DNA of 64,000 nucleotides from Aricia agestis (lineage: Eukaryota > Arthropoda > Insecta > Lepidoptera > Lycaenidae): NCBI RefSeq assembly GCF_905147365.1, contig NC_056420.1, forward strand, positions 13,836,001 to 13,900,000. The letters run 5' to 3'. Shown here piece by piece: positions 21,901 through 32,011 of the stretch (position 1 is the first letter of the stretch; each line of letters opens with the position of its first letter). Made by a program: the position numbers and the translations under genes. The notes beneath the pieces are model-generated. The model did no database searches and was not told the DNA's origin. It saw only the letters and a program-made list of their open reading frames with translations.

Positions 21901-22477
21901 CAAAAAACGGCCAAGTGCGAGTTGGACTCGCCCATGAAGGGTTCCGCAGCAGCAATAAGGTTTATTTTTATAAAATTAAAATATTTTTTAATTTATTTTT
22001 ATATTATTTCAGATGATTTAATGAAAGTTAAATTAATGTTATCGGTTTCATTTATTACTTATAAAAAACTACTTGCTAGATCTCGTTCAAACCAATTTTC
22101 GTTGGTAGCTTTTATAGTAATGTACATCATATATATTTTTTAGACTTATCATGCCCTAACTTTAGAAGTTAGAGGGGGGAGGGGCCACATTTTACCACTT
22201 TGGAAGAGTCTCTCTCGTAAACTATTCAAGTTTGAAAAAAATGATATTAAAAACCTCAATATAATTTTTGAAGACCTATCCATAGATACCCCACACGCAT
22301 AGCTTACATGAAATATTATTTTTTTGTTTCAGTTGTACAGACTACAGACCCCTAAAATTTTTAATATATTTTCCATTTTCGTATAAAAATCTTAATGCTG
22401 ACCTACAGACAGACAGACATGACGAATCTATAAGGGTTCCGTTTTAGCCATTTGGCTACGGAATAACGGAACCCTAA
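21901..22477. mobile_element. W-family element
   Basis: Left end CGGCCAAGTGCGAGTTGGAC followed by CGCCCATGAAGGGTTCCG. The right part holds ACAGACAGACATGACGAATC, AAGGGTTCCGTTTTAGCCAT and GGAACCCTAAAAA. The interior is AT-rich and non-coding. Confidence 0.65.
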
Positions 22478-22478
22478 A

Positions 22479-22766
22479 AAGAAGATCCATACAAATTTGG
22501 CTACAAATCTTCATTTTCAGACCTTGCTTTTAAAATTGTGAATACCAGAAGGAAACCAAGGGGCTGCATCTCAGAAAATATAACTCTGGAACGTGCTTAT
22601 GATGAAGCACCAGCAATACTAAATCACAAATAGGAAATTGATATCATTATGTACCTAATGCCAATTTGATACCTAAATGTCATCACAGTTTTTAAGAAAG
22701 TGTTAAAATTAAGTACAAATAACCAGGAAAATGAAAGCGACAATAGTGATGATGAATGCCTGTAAC
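22479..22766 (+). pseudogene. Two small ORF scraps, unrecognised
   Basis: Directly right of the W element an open frame without a start codon reads PYKFGYKSSFSDLAFK, then RRKPRGCISENITLERAYDE and ends in a stop near 22634. A second frame ends in an acidic tail, STNNQENESDNSDDECL, at about 22764. Together they look like pieces of one decayed protein, possibly a transposase, interrupted by the W element. I do not recognise the family. Confidence 0.3.
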
Positions 22767-22828
22767 GAACGTACGTTCACTATGATGTTAGAATTAATTA
22801 ATTTTAATTTTATTTTAAAATTAATAAT

Positions 22829-22886
22829 ATAAAACAGCCAAAATTTACTTTTATAATAAAATTATTATAAAAGTTGGCTGTTTTAT
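22829..22886. repeat. Hairpin, 58 bp
   Basis: ATAAAACAGCCAA pairs with TTGGCTGTTTTAT, and TTTTATAATAA with TTATTATAAAA inside it. Confidence 0.75.
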
Positions 22887-22889
22887 AAA

Positions 22890-23756
22890 ACTTACCAATT
22901 TGTGCCACTATGATTCACATAAATAACATTTAAATAGCACCGACTGATTATTATAATAGTTGAACTCTGACATGTGCAATAATAATAAGATATAACTGAT
23001 AATATGAGACTTATTTGTGCAAATAAATAGATAATAAATAATACATTACAAGCAAACTACTTTCTCAGTTTTAAATGAATTTTCCTATTTCTTTACCAAA
23101 CGTTTCCCCGTATTTCGTCGGACAACTTACATTCTCAAACGTCGATGTGGTGTAATACTAAGATATATTTATATATGTTGTCGATCTGTGTTTATTTTCC
23201 ATAAATTTAGAAGCTTGGTTGAATAAATCATTAGTATTTCTTAAACAAAACAAAAAATAGTAACTCTATGAGTTACGATATAGACATAATTTTTAAGAAA
23301 CCATTTTAGAGACAACATTAAAATCACAAAACATTTTTTATTTAGTCTGAGTTCAATATAAGGTTATCTCACTATTAAAAAGCCTTAAAACTATTATAAA
23401 AATATTTTATTTAAATTTAAATATAAACAACTCCCTAAGACATTAAACTAAACTGAAAAATCAACCACATTTCAAATAACAACGAGTTGATTAATGAAAG
23501 TAAAATCATAAAAGTATGAATAACTCGAAACATACTTTGTTCAACATATCTTACTGTTGAACTAGGGCAGCGATATACGTTCGATAGCTAGCAATAACGT
23601 GTCCTCCGACCAGTCATTTTCTAACCCAGTCAGTCAGTTAGGTTAGTAAAATAATATATTAACAGATCGTCAAATCACCTTTATCGCGATCCGTTTATTA
23701 TAGTACCTAGTGGTCGAAATATCATTTCAGGACATTTACCTGAAACATAAAATACA
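22890..23756. other. AT-rich DNA
   Basis: No gene, tRNA or repeat family recognised. Confidence 0.5.
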
Positions 23757-23908
23757 TTTTTTTCATGAAATAAGGGGGCAAACGACCAAACGGGTCACCT
23801 GATGGAAAGTAACTTCCGTCGCCTATGGACACTCGCAGCATCAGAAGAGCTGCAGGTGCGTTGCCGGCCTTTTAAGAGGGAATAGGGTAATAGGGTAATA
23901 TTAATATT
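23757..23908 (-). mobile_element. Poly(A)-tailed SINE, 5'-truncated
   Basis: Poly(T) followed by CATGAAATAAGGGGGCAAACG, CCTGATGGAAAGTAACTTCC, GCCGGCCTTTTAAGAGGG and part of the CCCTA block. The 5' half is absent. Confidence 0.8.
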
Positions 23909-23959
23909 TTCATGTTTAAAAATTACTTGACTTTAGAAAATTAATCTAATTATTATAAT

Positions 23960-24045
23960 ATATTGAAAAATTCCACGAAAATTGTGTTTTATTAATTAAT
24001 TATATGAATTTCAACCAAGAACCTAGAGTACTATTAATTACAATA
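23960..24045 (+). repeat. Penelope-like 3' end fragment
   Basis: TTCCACGAAAATTGTGTTTTA, then ATATGAATTTCAACCAAGAAC, corresponds to the end of the Penelope-type insertion at 34864-35117. Confidence 0.45.
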
Positions 24046-24109
24046 TATTTTTTATTTATTTTATTATTTTATTTTATTTTATTATCATTACAATATTTTA
24101 AAAATTACT

Positions 24110-24290
24110 TGCGATAGCGTCACTTTCAAAGAATTTTGCAGCGCAGTAGAAATAGTTTTCTGCCAGCACTCCCGTAGCAACCAGTTTTTTAGGAGCAAAA
24201 TGTTTGCTTGCCACTGTTGTTTCATTTACATTTTTGCCGGTACTTCCAGATTTAACCCGTTATTTTTTGCCAGAATCCAACAACTGCTTC
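24110..24290 (-). other. Short unrecognised ORF
   Basis: On the minus strand an open frame without a start reads KNVNETTVASKHFAPKKLVA, then TGVLAENYFYCAAKFFESD and stops near 24108. Its length and composition do not prove coding; I have no family for it. Confidence 0.2.
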
Positions 24291-24439
24291 TCTGACATTT
24301 GTAACCTTAGTCAAAACGCATTCGTTAGTTTCGATAGCGAAGTATAACAGTACTCCCAAATTAATATTGCGCATGCAAATCTTCACTAATTGTCGTAATC
24401 ACGAAAAAACGTAAGAGCCCCAAACAATGCACTTGCATT

Positions 24440-25665
24440 TTGCACCTTGTATAAAGGAAATAGAAGTAAATATCATATAGCCGGTGGCTGTCCGCTGTCG
24501 TCGGTCCGTCAGTGCTATAACTCACCGGGAAGCCATAGCGGCGTTAGCATGGTAACGTCCAAGCAACGTCAGGCGCATCTACGTCGTTGCAAAGCGCAGT
24601 TTTTCTTAAAGTTAAGCTTAAAACCATTTCAAAACAGCGCTTGCAGCGACGTCTTCCGATGCTCGGGAAATACGGCCGTTGCCGAAAAATTACGAAAACT
24701 ATGCGCATTATCACTTTGGGACGGACCACTGTCTCTTAGTGTAGGAAACAGTTATACTCAAGTAACATTTTACTCTAGTTTGGTCGAATCTACCCTAAGA
24801 TGAATGCGAATGGATGCGTTAAGTCAAATCCCATACATTTTTGTCATCTAACTTTGATCAAGCGAATGCATTATGACTAAGTTATCTGATATGTAAGTGT
24901 GTGATGCTGATGCTTAATTGGGGCTAGCTCGGCGATTGTGCGAGACACTGCAGCCCATTACAGCTCTCAGGTGGAGTGTAATTTACGAAGGATGTTTGTG
25001 CAAACAGTTGCTCCGGCTTAGGGTTTCGGAGATAATTGGGACGTTTAATTGAAACGAAATAAACACGACTCAGGTGAACACCACGTCGAAGTCTGGCAGT
25101 GCCAGTCGGAGTTGTGGATGTTTACGTACGGTATCCACAATTTTTTTTTTCTGTGAACGAAGTTGCAGGCAATATTATGATCTAATTATTAGATTAAATC
25201 GAAGTCTAATCGTTGAAAGTCATCCAACTATGGGCACCATAGATTTTTCTTTACTGTATATTGAGCTCATGTCAATAGTTACAGAGTGACAAAAGACAAA
25301 AGATAGATACAGAGTGTTACAATAATAAGGTTCACAACCCCTACACTAAGAGTCTTGTGCTGTAGGGGTTGACTAAATTAAATGTACATAATAATAATAA
25401 TAATAGTATGTATTAACTTACTTCAATTCCGGAAATCCTAAATCGGCATAGAGATATGTAATGAAAAATGTTAGTAGGGCGAAGAAAAGGGCTGCGACAT
25501 ATACCTACCTATAAGGGCGCCTAACAAAGGTCTAAGGAACAATGCCTGCGAAAATGATAAATAAAGGGAGGATCCAGTCTTGGGAATAAGACCGTTTACA
25601 TACTAGCGGTTGGCGAGTGGATTTTTGGCTCCACGCGCTGCGAATCCGCATCGCATTGCATGAGT
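24440..25665. other. Intergenic DNA, possible decayed MITE
   Basis: GTCGGTCCGTCAGTG near 24500 and GGGACGGACCACTG near 24720 are loosely inverted and might be the ends of an old DNA element. A small hairpin (CAACCCCTACA with TGTAGGGGTTG) lies at 25335-25371. No gene is seen. Confidence 0.35.
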
Positions 25666-25669
25666 GTTG

Positions 25670-26205
25670 CAAAATTTGAAGCAAAATAGGCTTGATGACT
25701 ATTTTTTTTTCTTATTGGTAATTGAACGACCCTTAAAAAATAGAAACCTCGCTGAAAAAATGACTCTGATAGCTTAAAAATTCACCAAGATATGACAATT
25801 CAAACATCTCATAAAATAGACCTGCCCGAAACGCTCCATACAAAGTGCTACGAAAGACTGACGTCACTCTTTCGTAGTTTGTATGCATCGGGAGAGAACT
25901 TTGTTCGATAGGTATATTAAATATTGCGTTTATGAAAGTGGTTTTATAACAAAAGTTGCTTTTAATTGCATAAGTTATCAATTGGTATACAAATATTAAG
26001 AAATATAACTGAAAAAAAAAATCGACTTGATTATCCAACTTTGAAGGCGCATAACAAAAAAAAAATACAAATGCTATCGAGCTGAAATTTTGGGAACACT
26101 TTTTTTGCCGTGATTTCTTTATTTTATTAACAAAATTCGCTAATCTTTGACCTTGTCATCAGCCCTATAATTCTCAAAGTAAAAAATGTAACGCCATGCG
26201 TTCCG
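25670..26205 (-). repeat. About 500-bp repeat of unknown class, copy A
   Basis: Matches 49790-50260 in inverted orientation at roughly 90 percent by eye. Anchors include GATGACTATTTTTTTT, CCTGCCCGAAACGCTCCATA and TTCGCTAATCTTTGACCTTG. The minus strand keeps a 100-codon open frame alongside a 93-codon frame in the partner copy. The visible differences include amino acid changes, so selection on a protein is not evident. It contains the palindrome CTACGAAAG-TGACGTCA-CTTTCGTAG. Confidence 0.7.
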
Positions 26206-26224
26206 AATCAGCAGCTATGTGGTG

Positions 26225-26410
26225 GAGTGGAGCCCTTAGGGCAGTTGCAGACACGTAGTGGATGTGCAACGTGTTTATCGCGTGTTTGCAACGATTTTAG
26301 AACGCGACGCGTTCGCGGTGCATCTGCGGTTGTGTTCATTGCTCATCCGCCACGTATCCACTGCGTGCCCGCAGCGAAAAGCCGCCGCTCGTGCTAGTAT
26401 GATAAGGCCC
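26225..26410. mobile_element. Probable decayed MITE
   Basis: CAGACACGTAGTGGATGTG on the left and, inverted, CACGTATCCACTGCGTGCC on the right; outer TTAGGGC and GCCCTTA. The arms are imperfect. Confidence 0.4.
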
Positions 26411-26749
26411 TTATAGGCAGGTAAACATGCGGGTGGAATATAAAGGAGACTGCCAAATTATTCCAACTTATTTATACATTTTCGTTTTACTTTTGTAGCT
26501 AGCCTACCGTAAATTTGATGGTACCCCACTGAAATAAAAGCTTCGTACATTGATATAGTGGTTTTATTACGGTTTAGTTTGTTTTGGAGTGATTGTTTAG
26601 AAAAAGTCGTTGGCTGGGGAAAAGTAGCTATAGTTAGTGTAAAACATTACTGGTTTAAATGAAACATCGATTTCGATGACTTAGTGTGTGCGACATTCTT
26701 GCAAGTGTCTGTGTGTGTAACCGTATGTATGTGTGTAACGTGTGTTAGA

Positions 26750-27039
26750 CGTGGGAGAGCCATGCTTCGGCACGGATGGGCCGGCTTGACCGGAGAAATA
26801 CCACGTCCTCACAGAAAACCGGCGTGAAACAGCGCTCCCGCTGTGTTTCGCCGAGTGAGTGAGTTTACCGGAGGCCCAATCTCCTACCCTTTTCCCTTCC
26901 CTACCCTCCCCTATTACCCCTTAAAAGGCCGGCAACGCACCTGCAGCTCTTCTGATGCTGCAAGTGTCCATGGGCGACGGAAGTTGCTTTCCATCAGGTG
27001 ACCCGTTAGCTCGTTTGCCCCCTTATTTAATTAAAAAAA
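26750..27039 (+). mobile_element. Poly(A)-tailed SINE
   Basis: Full 5' start CGTGGGAGAGCCATGCTTCGG, a short CCCTA block, then the LINE-like 3' segment to CTTATTTAATTAAAAAAA. Confidence 0.88.
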
Positions 27040-27083
27040 CCGTATTCTTGACAATAATAATAATCTGGGGAATCTGGGAAATA

Positions 27084-27294
27084 TTTTTTTTATATAAAAT
27101 AAGGGGGCAAACGAGCAAACGGTCACCTGATGGAAAGCAACTACCATCGCCCGTGTACACTCGTGATATTAGAAGAGCTGCAAGTGTATTGCCGGCCTTT
27201 TAAGTGGGAATACGCTCCCTTCTTAAAGGTTTGCAGGTCGTAATGATCCGGAAATACTGCTGGTGATAGTTCATTCCAGAGTTTTACAGTGCGG
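27084..27294 (-). mobile_element. LINE 3' end with ORF2 C-terminal codons
   Basis: Read on the minus strand the frame gives RTVKLWNELSPAVFPDHYD, then TFKKGAYSHLKGRQ, and runs into the same 3' sequence that ends the poly(A)-tailed SINE (AAAGGCCGGCAATACACTTGC to GGGGGC then an A-rich tail). The NRTxKLWNELP-type motif is the usual end of ORF2 in Jockey/CR1-group LINEs. The 5' edge is at the TTAA of the next element (27295). Confidence 0.8.
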
Positions 27295-27784
27295 TTAAGA
27301 GGATACACCAGGGGTGAGAGAAATTGAAAATAGGTATTTGAAAATGTATTGCTGTCTCACCAATCTCAAGTCTCCCAAAGCAGAGCGCGATAGAGGCAAC
27401 ACGACAAAAGTTCTAATATAAGAACAGAAAATCTTCGATTCGTTGTCCGCTGATTCTTTCTCCAAAACTTAACCGATTTAAGTACTTTTTTCATTAAGAA
27501 TTAAAACAAGGCTTAGCTCAAGCCTATGTTTTATTTTTTTTGTATATTTTAGTCAGTTTTGTTTTCTGGGTGTTTGAACACAGAGGAAAATCTTGCCATT
27601 TTTTGGGTTTTTGGACGTTCTTATCTTTTTTAATAATAAAATTATTAAAAAAAAGAATACATAGGGACATGCTAATAGTGGCCATAGATATTCAGGAAAA
27701 ATATCATAACTCTACCGGCATTATCCAGGGAGGAAACAGGGGACAGCGTTTGTATGGGAAAACGGCGGTGTGGAATCCTCTTAA
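27295..27784 (+). mobile_element. TTAA-bounded non-autonomous element, copy 1
   Basis: Ends TTAAGAGGATACACC and GGAATCCTCTTAA form inverted repeats. Internal blocks match 6844-7329 in reverse. The 107-codon frame inside (from 27540) is low-complexity and not shared in the other copy, so it is not called as a gene. Confidence 0.65.
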
Positions 27785-27994
27785 GGAGATCGGTCGGGGT
27801 ATATTGGACTCATTCTGCCCACTAAAAACCCATGGTGCTTTAGTGACTTCACTTCCTGCTTAAGGTTACGTTGTGGGAACGATTAAGCCCACTGAATCGA
27901 CGATAATTATCCCACGTTCTTCCGAAATTAAAATATTTCCGTGTCTTATAAAATTCATCATTATTAATTTGATCCTAAGACTTAAGATAGACTA

Positions 27995-28103
27995 AGGGCC
28001 TGTTTCACCGATTTCTGATAAGTGCTGGATATTCACAATTTATCTGAGAGATACCCTATGCTCTATCTGCCAGAATTTATCAGGAAATGGTGAAACAGGT
28101 CCT
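27995..28103. mobile_element. GGGCCTGTTTCACC MITE
   Basis: AGGGCCTGTTTCACCGATTTC at the left and GGTGAAACAGGTCCT at the right, with CTGATAAGTGCTGGA pairing partly with the right arm. A relative is at 54881-55002. Confidence 0.7.
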
Positions 28104-28435
28104 AAGTTTCACTACATTTTGTAATTTAAGTTTTTATTTGTATTTTATTGTATTTATTCTATCACTGAATACAAAAAAGTAATTAAAAATCTTTGTACAC
28201 AGAAAAGCACAAAACTTCGCTCTAATTAATCCTTTTTAAATGGTTTTCAAATATCTGGCTCTAAATCAAGCTGATTCAACGTCTTTAATGTCTTTTTAAT
28301 ACCCGAAATTCTGAATAGATAACTTGATGAAAAATATTTTAGTCCCGAATTAATCTCGCTAACGATGACGTCACAAACTTCAGTAGCGGCTTAAGTTTGC
28401 ATTAAAAGAAAATTTTAAAGTTATTTAGTAGCTAG
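28104..28435. other. AT-rich DNA
   Basis: Nothing recognised. Confidence 0.45.
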
Positions 28436-28439
28436 TATA

Positions 28440-28993
28440 ATAATTATCCATAACGACCAAGCCGCTGAACCGATCTTGTTGAAATTTGATAAGGAGATTT
28501 GAGTCCCGGGAAAGGACATAATAAGATACTTTTCATCCCGGTTCATCCCGGTCCATTTACGGTTCCAGCGTGATAAACGAATTTTGGCACGAATTTTTTA
28601 CGTGCGAGAGCCATGCTTCGACACGAATGGGCCGGATCGACAGGAGAAATAATAGGGGCTCACAGAAAACCGGCGTGAAACAGCGCTTGCACTGTGTTTC
28701 GCCGAGTGAGTGAGTTTACCGGAGGCCCAATCCCCTACCCTTTTCTCTTCCCTACCCTCCCCTATTCCCTTCCCTACCCTCCCCTATTCCCTTCCCTACC
28801 CTCCCCTATTACCCTATTCCCTCTTAAAAGGCCGGCAACGTGGGCGACGGAAGTTGCTTTCCATCAGGTGACCCGTTTGCTCGTTTGCCCCCTTATTTCA
28901 TTAAAAAAAACTTCAGAAAAAGCGATTCAGTGGTTTGGGCGTAAAGAGATAACAGACAGACAGACACTTTAGCATTTATAATATTATTATGGA
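28440..28993. repeat. R-family repeat interrupted by a SINE
   Basis: The left part (28440-28600) holds GCCGCTGAACCGATCTTGTTG and GATAAACGAATTTTGGCACGA. The right part (28911-28993) holds AGCGATTCAGTGGTTTGGGCG and ACTTTAGCATTTATAATATT. The two parts are in opposite orientation, so the copy was already folded or rearranged around the SINE. Confidence 0.55.
28601..28910 (+). mobile_element. Poly(A)-tailed SINE with internal deletion
   Basis: Starts CGTGCGAGAGCCATGCTTCG, has the longest visible CCCTACCCTCCCCTATTCC-type block, and lacks about 45 bp between GGCCGGCAACG and GGGCGACGGAAG in the 3' segment. Confidence 0.85.
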
Positions 28994-28996
28994 TAC

Positions 28997-29069
<73 letters not shown>

Positions 29070-29073
29070 TTAC
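28994..29073. repeat. (ATTT)n tract, LINE tail
   Basis: About 80 bp of TTTA/ATTT repeat; on the minus strand it is the (AAAT)n tail of the ORF2-bearing LINE. Confidence 0.9.
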
Positions 29074-32011
29074 AAATCACAACTATCATTACAGGTTAAA
29101 ACCTAATACAATAGAGCGTTACTATTACTTACATAAAATTATATTCTAGCTTACTTGCTACACAATATGTGACTTTGGTGAACTCATTCAATGAGCACGT
29201 AAACAAATCGACCGTGTTTGCGACCGTGTTCAGCGTCCGCAGCGCCCGCGTGAGCGGGGCCATCCGCAGCAGGTTGGTGCGCGCGCGCGACACCTCCAGT
29301 AGCGGCGGTCGGCGCCGCCGCTCCGCGTACCCGTCCGGCACACTCAGTCTGGCTCCTTGCAGCACAGCTGGATTGTGCGTTTCACCGCGCAAAACTTTAA
29401 CTACATAAGTAGCTAAAGCTACTTCCCTCCTAGCTTCTAATTTGTAATATCCGACCATACCCAGAACAAATAGCGTTGGATACAGTAAAGGGTAACCTGG
29501 GTAAACCCCGTACCTCTTGAGGTATATGAAACGCACAAATTTGTTCTGGATACGGTCTAGCATTTTAATGTACTTGTCTTCGTACGGGGACCAAATGACG
29601 GCATTGCCTTCTAAGTGGCTTTTCACTAGAGCCTCATAGAGGGCTTTCAAAGCTGCGATGTTAGAGAAGTGATGCGCTTGCCGTAGCAGAAACCCTAAAT
29701 TGCGGTAAGCCTTTTTACATACTTCAACTACATGTTTTTTAAAGTTTAGATCGGATGTGAAGCTGACTCCTAAATATTTTATTTCAGTGACACGTTTTAG
29801 TGGTGTTCCCTCTATGCAGTATTGATGCTGACGAGGTGAGCGAGCGCGGCTGAACGACAATACGCAGCACTTAGTCGTGTTGAAGTACAGCTTATTGTCT
29901 ATGGACCACTTCACAATCCTGTCAATATCCTGCTGCAATTTTATGTGATCAGCGTCCTCTATTATTTTCATTATGATTTTAAGGTCATCAGCAAACAGTA
30001 AGGCTATCGTTTTTTTTACAACTTCAGGTAGGTCATTCAAAGTCAAAATGAACAGAAGAGGACCTAAATTGCTGCCCTGACTCACTCCAGATCTCGTGAA
30101 ATACGATTCAGAAAAGCATCCGCCACAATCCACATACTGGCATCTATCCCGCAGATAGTTAGCAAAGAAAGCCAGGGTATGCGGGGCACAACCTGCTTCA
30201 GCCAATTTTGACAAGAGAATGTCATTGTCGACTGTGTCGAATGCCTTTCTAAAATCAAAGTATGCCACATCTACCTGTTCACCAGCGTCTACAGCAGGTA
30301 CTAGATGCGTCATTAAGTCCAGTAAGTTTCCTGTCGTTCCTCGCGCAGGACGAAAACCATGCTGAGCGTCATTCAACTGGCTACAAACCTGAGTATACAG
30401 GTCACGATGAATGGCCGACTCAAAAACCTTAGCTGGAGTACAGAGGATCGCCACTGGCCTATAATCGCTGGGTTCCGGGCCACCCCGGCCTTTCGGTACC
30501 GGCACAACACGCGATAGCTTCCAGCGCTCGGGAAACTGCGCGGTTTCTATACACGTATTAAACAAGTGTGTCAAAGGCTCAACTAATACTCTACTGCAGT
30601 CCTTGAAAATATATGCTGGTATACCATCTGGACCCGCCGACCGCTTGGGCGGCAGGCGGTCGAGCGCGCGGCGTACGTCGCCAGGGCTTAGCCGCGTGAT
30701 TTGCACGTGCGCGCCCGGCGCCGACGACGCCGCTGCGCTCGCCGCCCCCACGCTCAGCTCCGGCGGCTCTGGATTGTATACAGAGTAAAAATATCGAGCG
30801 AACTCATTCGCGGCTTCGAGCTCGGTCAATTGCCGACCATTTCTTACTAACTTATTTGTTCTCGAATTGCTTTTCCTGGATTTCACGTAACTCCAAAAGG
30901 CCCGCGGATCCGCCGCCAGATGGCTTTGTATCCTTTCGCAATACCGATCATGAGCTCGAGCCGTCTCGATTTTTACTCTCGCCCTACACTGAGAGAAAGC
31001 CGAGTAGTCTGCAGGCGATTTACTCGATTTGTATTTTTTGTGTAATTTGTACTTCTGTTTAACATCTTTGATAATATCAGCAGTGTACCAAGGGGGATAC
31101 TTTCTAGAATCTAAATAGCATTTTTTCTGTGGAACACACACGTCAAAAACTTCATAAATTTTGTCATAGAAAAGATTTAACGCAACATTAGGATCGCTTA
31201 AATTGTACATTTCGGACCAGTCTATTTCATTTAGTAAATTATATAATCGAAAAAAGTCTGCTTTGTTAAAGTTCCAACGCTTACTTTCCGCTGCTATCTG
31301 AGAGAGTGATGGCGGCGGGCGCGCAGGCTCGGGGGGCGGCGCGTGGCCGCCTAGCTCGAGGCGCACTGCGAGCGGCGGGTGATACGCGTCCACGGGCTCC
31401 AGCCCCTCGTCCGCCGCGCTCACGGAGACGCCGTCGAACGCGCTCAGTACCAGGTCCAGTTGACGATCGTTGCAGTTCGGCACCGCGTTATATTGAATGA
31501 ATTCACCAAAGGCCATAAAGTATTCATAGTAGTTACTTACATTTATATTACACGAAAGCAAGTTAAAATCGCCTATTATAACGAAATTTTTACCATATTT
31601 TATACATATTTTTTCTAATACACTAAACATTACCATGTACTCGCTCTCATCAGTATGAGGCGGAATATAAACTGCACAACAGGTAAATAAAAATCTATTT
31701 TGGGTATGAACTGTGGCACAAATAACTTCAAAGCTATGAGCGTCAACATCAACATCGGTCACCATCACCTGGCGTAGCTCGTAGCGCGGCTTAGCAACTA
31801 AAAGTACGCCACCGTGTTTCCGCCCATCTGCCCTATCGCACCTCAGGACGCGGTAACCGGGAAGTGAAAATTCTGCGTTTTCTATTGCACTGTTTAACCC
31901 TGTCTCTGTTATCACAAATAAATCTGCGCCCGACGACTCCAAAAATGACAGGAATTGCGTAGTATTATAGACAATCGATGTAGCCCGTAGCCTATTCGTT
32001 GACTCATATTA
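29073..32011 (-). mobile_element. Non-LTR retrotransposon, ORF2 with 3' end
   Basis: The ORF2 frame is followed by a short 3' UTR of about 55 bp and an (AAAT)n tail. No ORF1 lies upstream, and the frame closes at a TAA at 32009-32011 just above the start of the endonuclease domain. The copy therefore looks 5'-truncated close to the start of ORF2. No target duplication was identified. Confidence 0.85.
29129..32008 (-). CDS. LINE ORF2: endonuclease and reverse transcriptase
   Basis: An uninterrupted frame of about 937 residues from the TTG at 31940-31942, open 22 more codons upstream (to 32008) without ATG. Residues 1-200: apurinic-like endonuclease, with ITETGLN, GDFN at about 124-127, LDLVLS and DAYHPPL. 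Residues about 420-720: reverse transcriptase, with RSAGPDGIPAYIF, SDYRPVAILCTPAKVFE, FDFRKAFDTVD (about 562-572), GVSQGSNLGPLLF and the catalytic FADD at about 650-653. The rest is the usual thumb and C-terminal region (KYLGVSFTSDLNFKKHV, VLGMVGYYKLEARRE). The protein nicks DNA and copies its own RNA at the nick. Motif style fits the Jockey/CR1 group. It has no RNase H domain. No stops or frameshifts occur over 2.8 kb, so the copy is young. It encodes no host function. Confidence 0.92.
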   Translation of the reverse strand, partial: YESTNRLRATSIVYNTTQFLSFLESSGADLFVITETGLNSAIENAEFSLPGYRVLRCDRADGRKHGGVLLVAKPRYELRQVMVTDVDVDAHSFEVICATVHTQNRFLFTCCAVYIPPHTDESEYMVMFSVLEKICIKYGKNFVIIGDFNLLSCNINVSNYYEYFMAFGEFIQYNAVPNCNDRQLDLVLSAFDGVSVSAADEGLEPVDAYHPPLAVRLELGGHAPPPEPARPPPSLSQIAAESKRWNFNKADFFRLYNLLNEIDWSEMYNLSDPNVALNLFYDKIYEVFDVCVPQKKCYLDSRKYPPWYTADIIKDVKQKYKLHKKYKSSKSPADYSAFSQCRARVKIETARAHDRYCERIQSHLAADPRAFWSYVKSRKSNSRTNKLVRNGRQLTELEAANEFARYFYSVYNPEPPELSVGAASAAASSAPGAHVQITRLSPGDVRRALDRLPPKRSAGPDGIPAYIFKDCSRVLVEPLTHLFNTCIETAQFPERWKLSRVVPVPKGRGGPEPSDYRPVAILCTPAKVFESAIHRDLYTQVCSQLNDAQHGFRPARGTTGNLLDLMTHLVPAVDAGEQVDVAYFDFRKAFDTVDNDILLSKLAEAGCAPHTLAFFANYLRDRCQYVDCGGCFSESYFTRSGVSQGSNLGPLLFILTLNDLPEVVKKTIALLFADDLKIIMKIIEDADHIKLQQDIDRIVKWSIDNKLYFNTTKCCVLSFSRARSPRQHQYCIEGTPLKRVTEIKYLGVSFTSDLNFKKHVVEVCKKAYRNLGFLLRQAHHFSNIAALKALYEALVKSHLEGNAVIWSPYEDKYIKMLDRIQNKFVRFIYLKRYGVYPGYPLLYPTLFVLGMVGYYKLEARREVALATYVVKVLRGETHNPAVLQGARLSVPDGYAERRRRPPLLEVSRARTNLLRMAPLTRALRTLNTVANTVDLFTCSLNEFTKVTYCVASKLEYNFM

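Noticed and set aside
27540..27863. 107-codon frame VSFVFWVFEHRGK...
   Set aside because: It lies in a TTAA-bounded non-autonomous element; the inverted sister copy at 6844 does not keep the frame.
28994..29073. (ATTT)n as an independent satellite
   Set aside because: It is directly at the 3' end of the LINE and in the right orientation to be its tail.
29169..31618. Plus-strand frames of 60-80 codons over the LINE ORF2
   Set aside because: Shadows of the minus-strand ORF2 in GC-rich codons.
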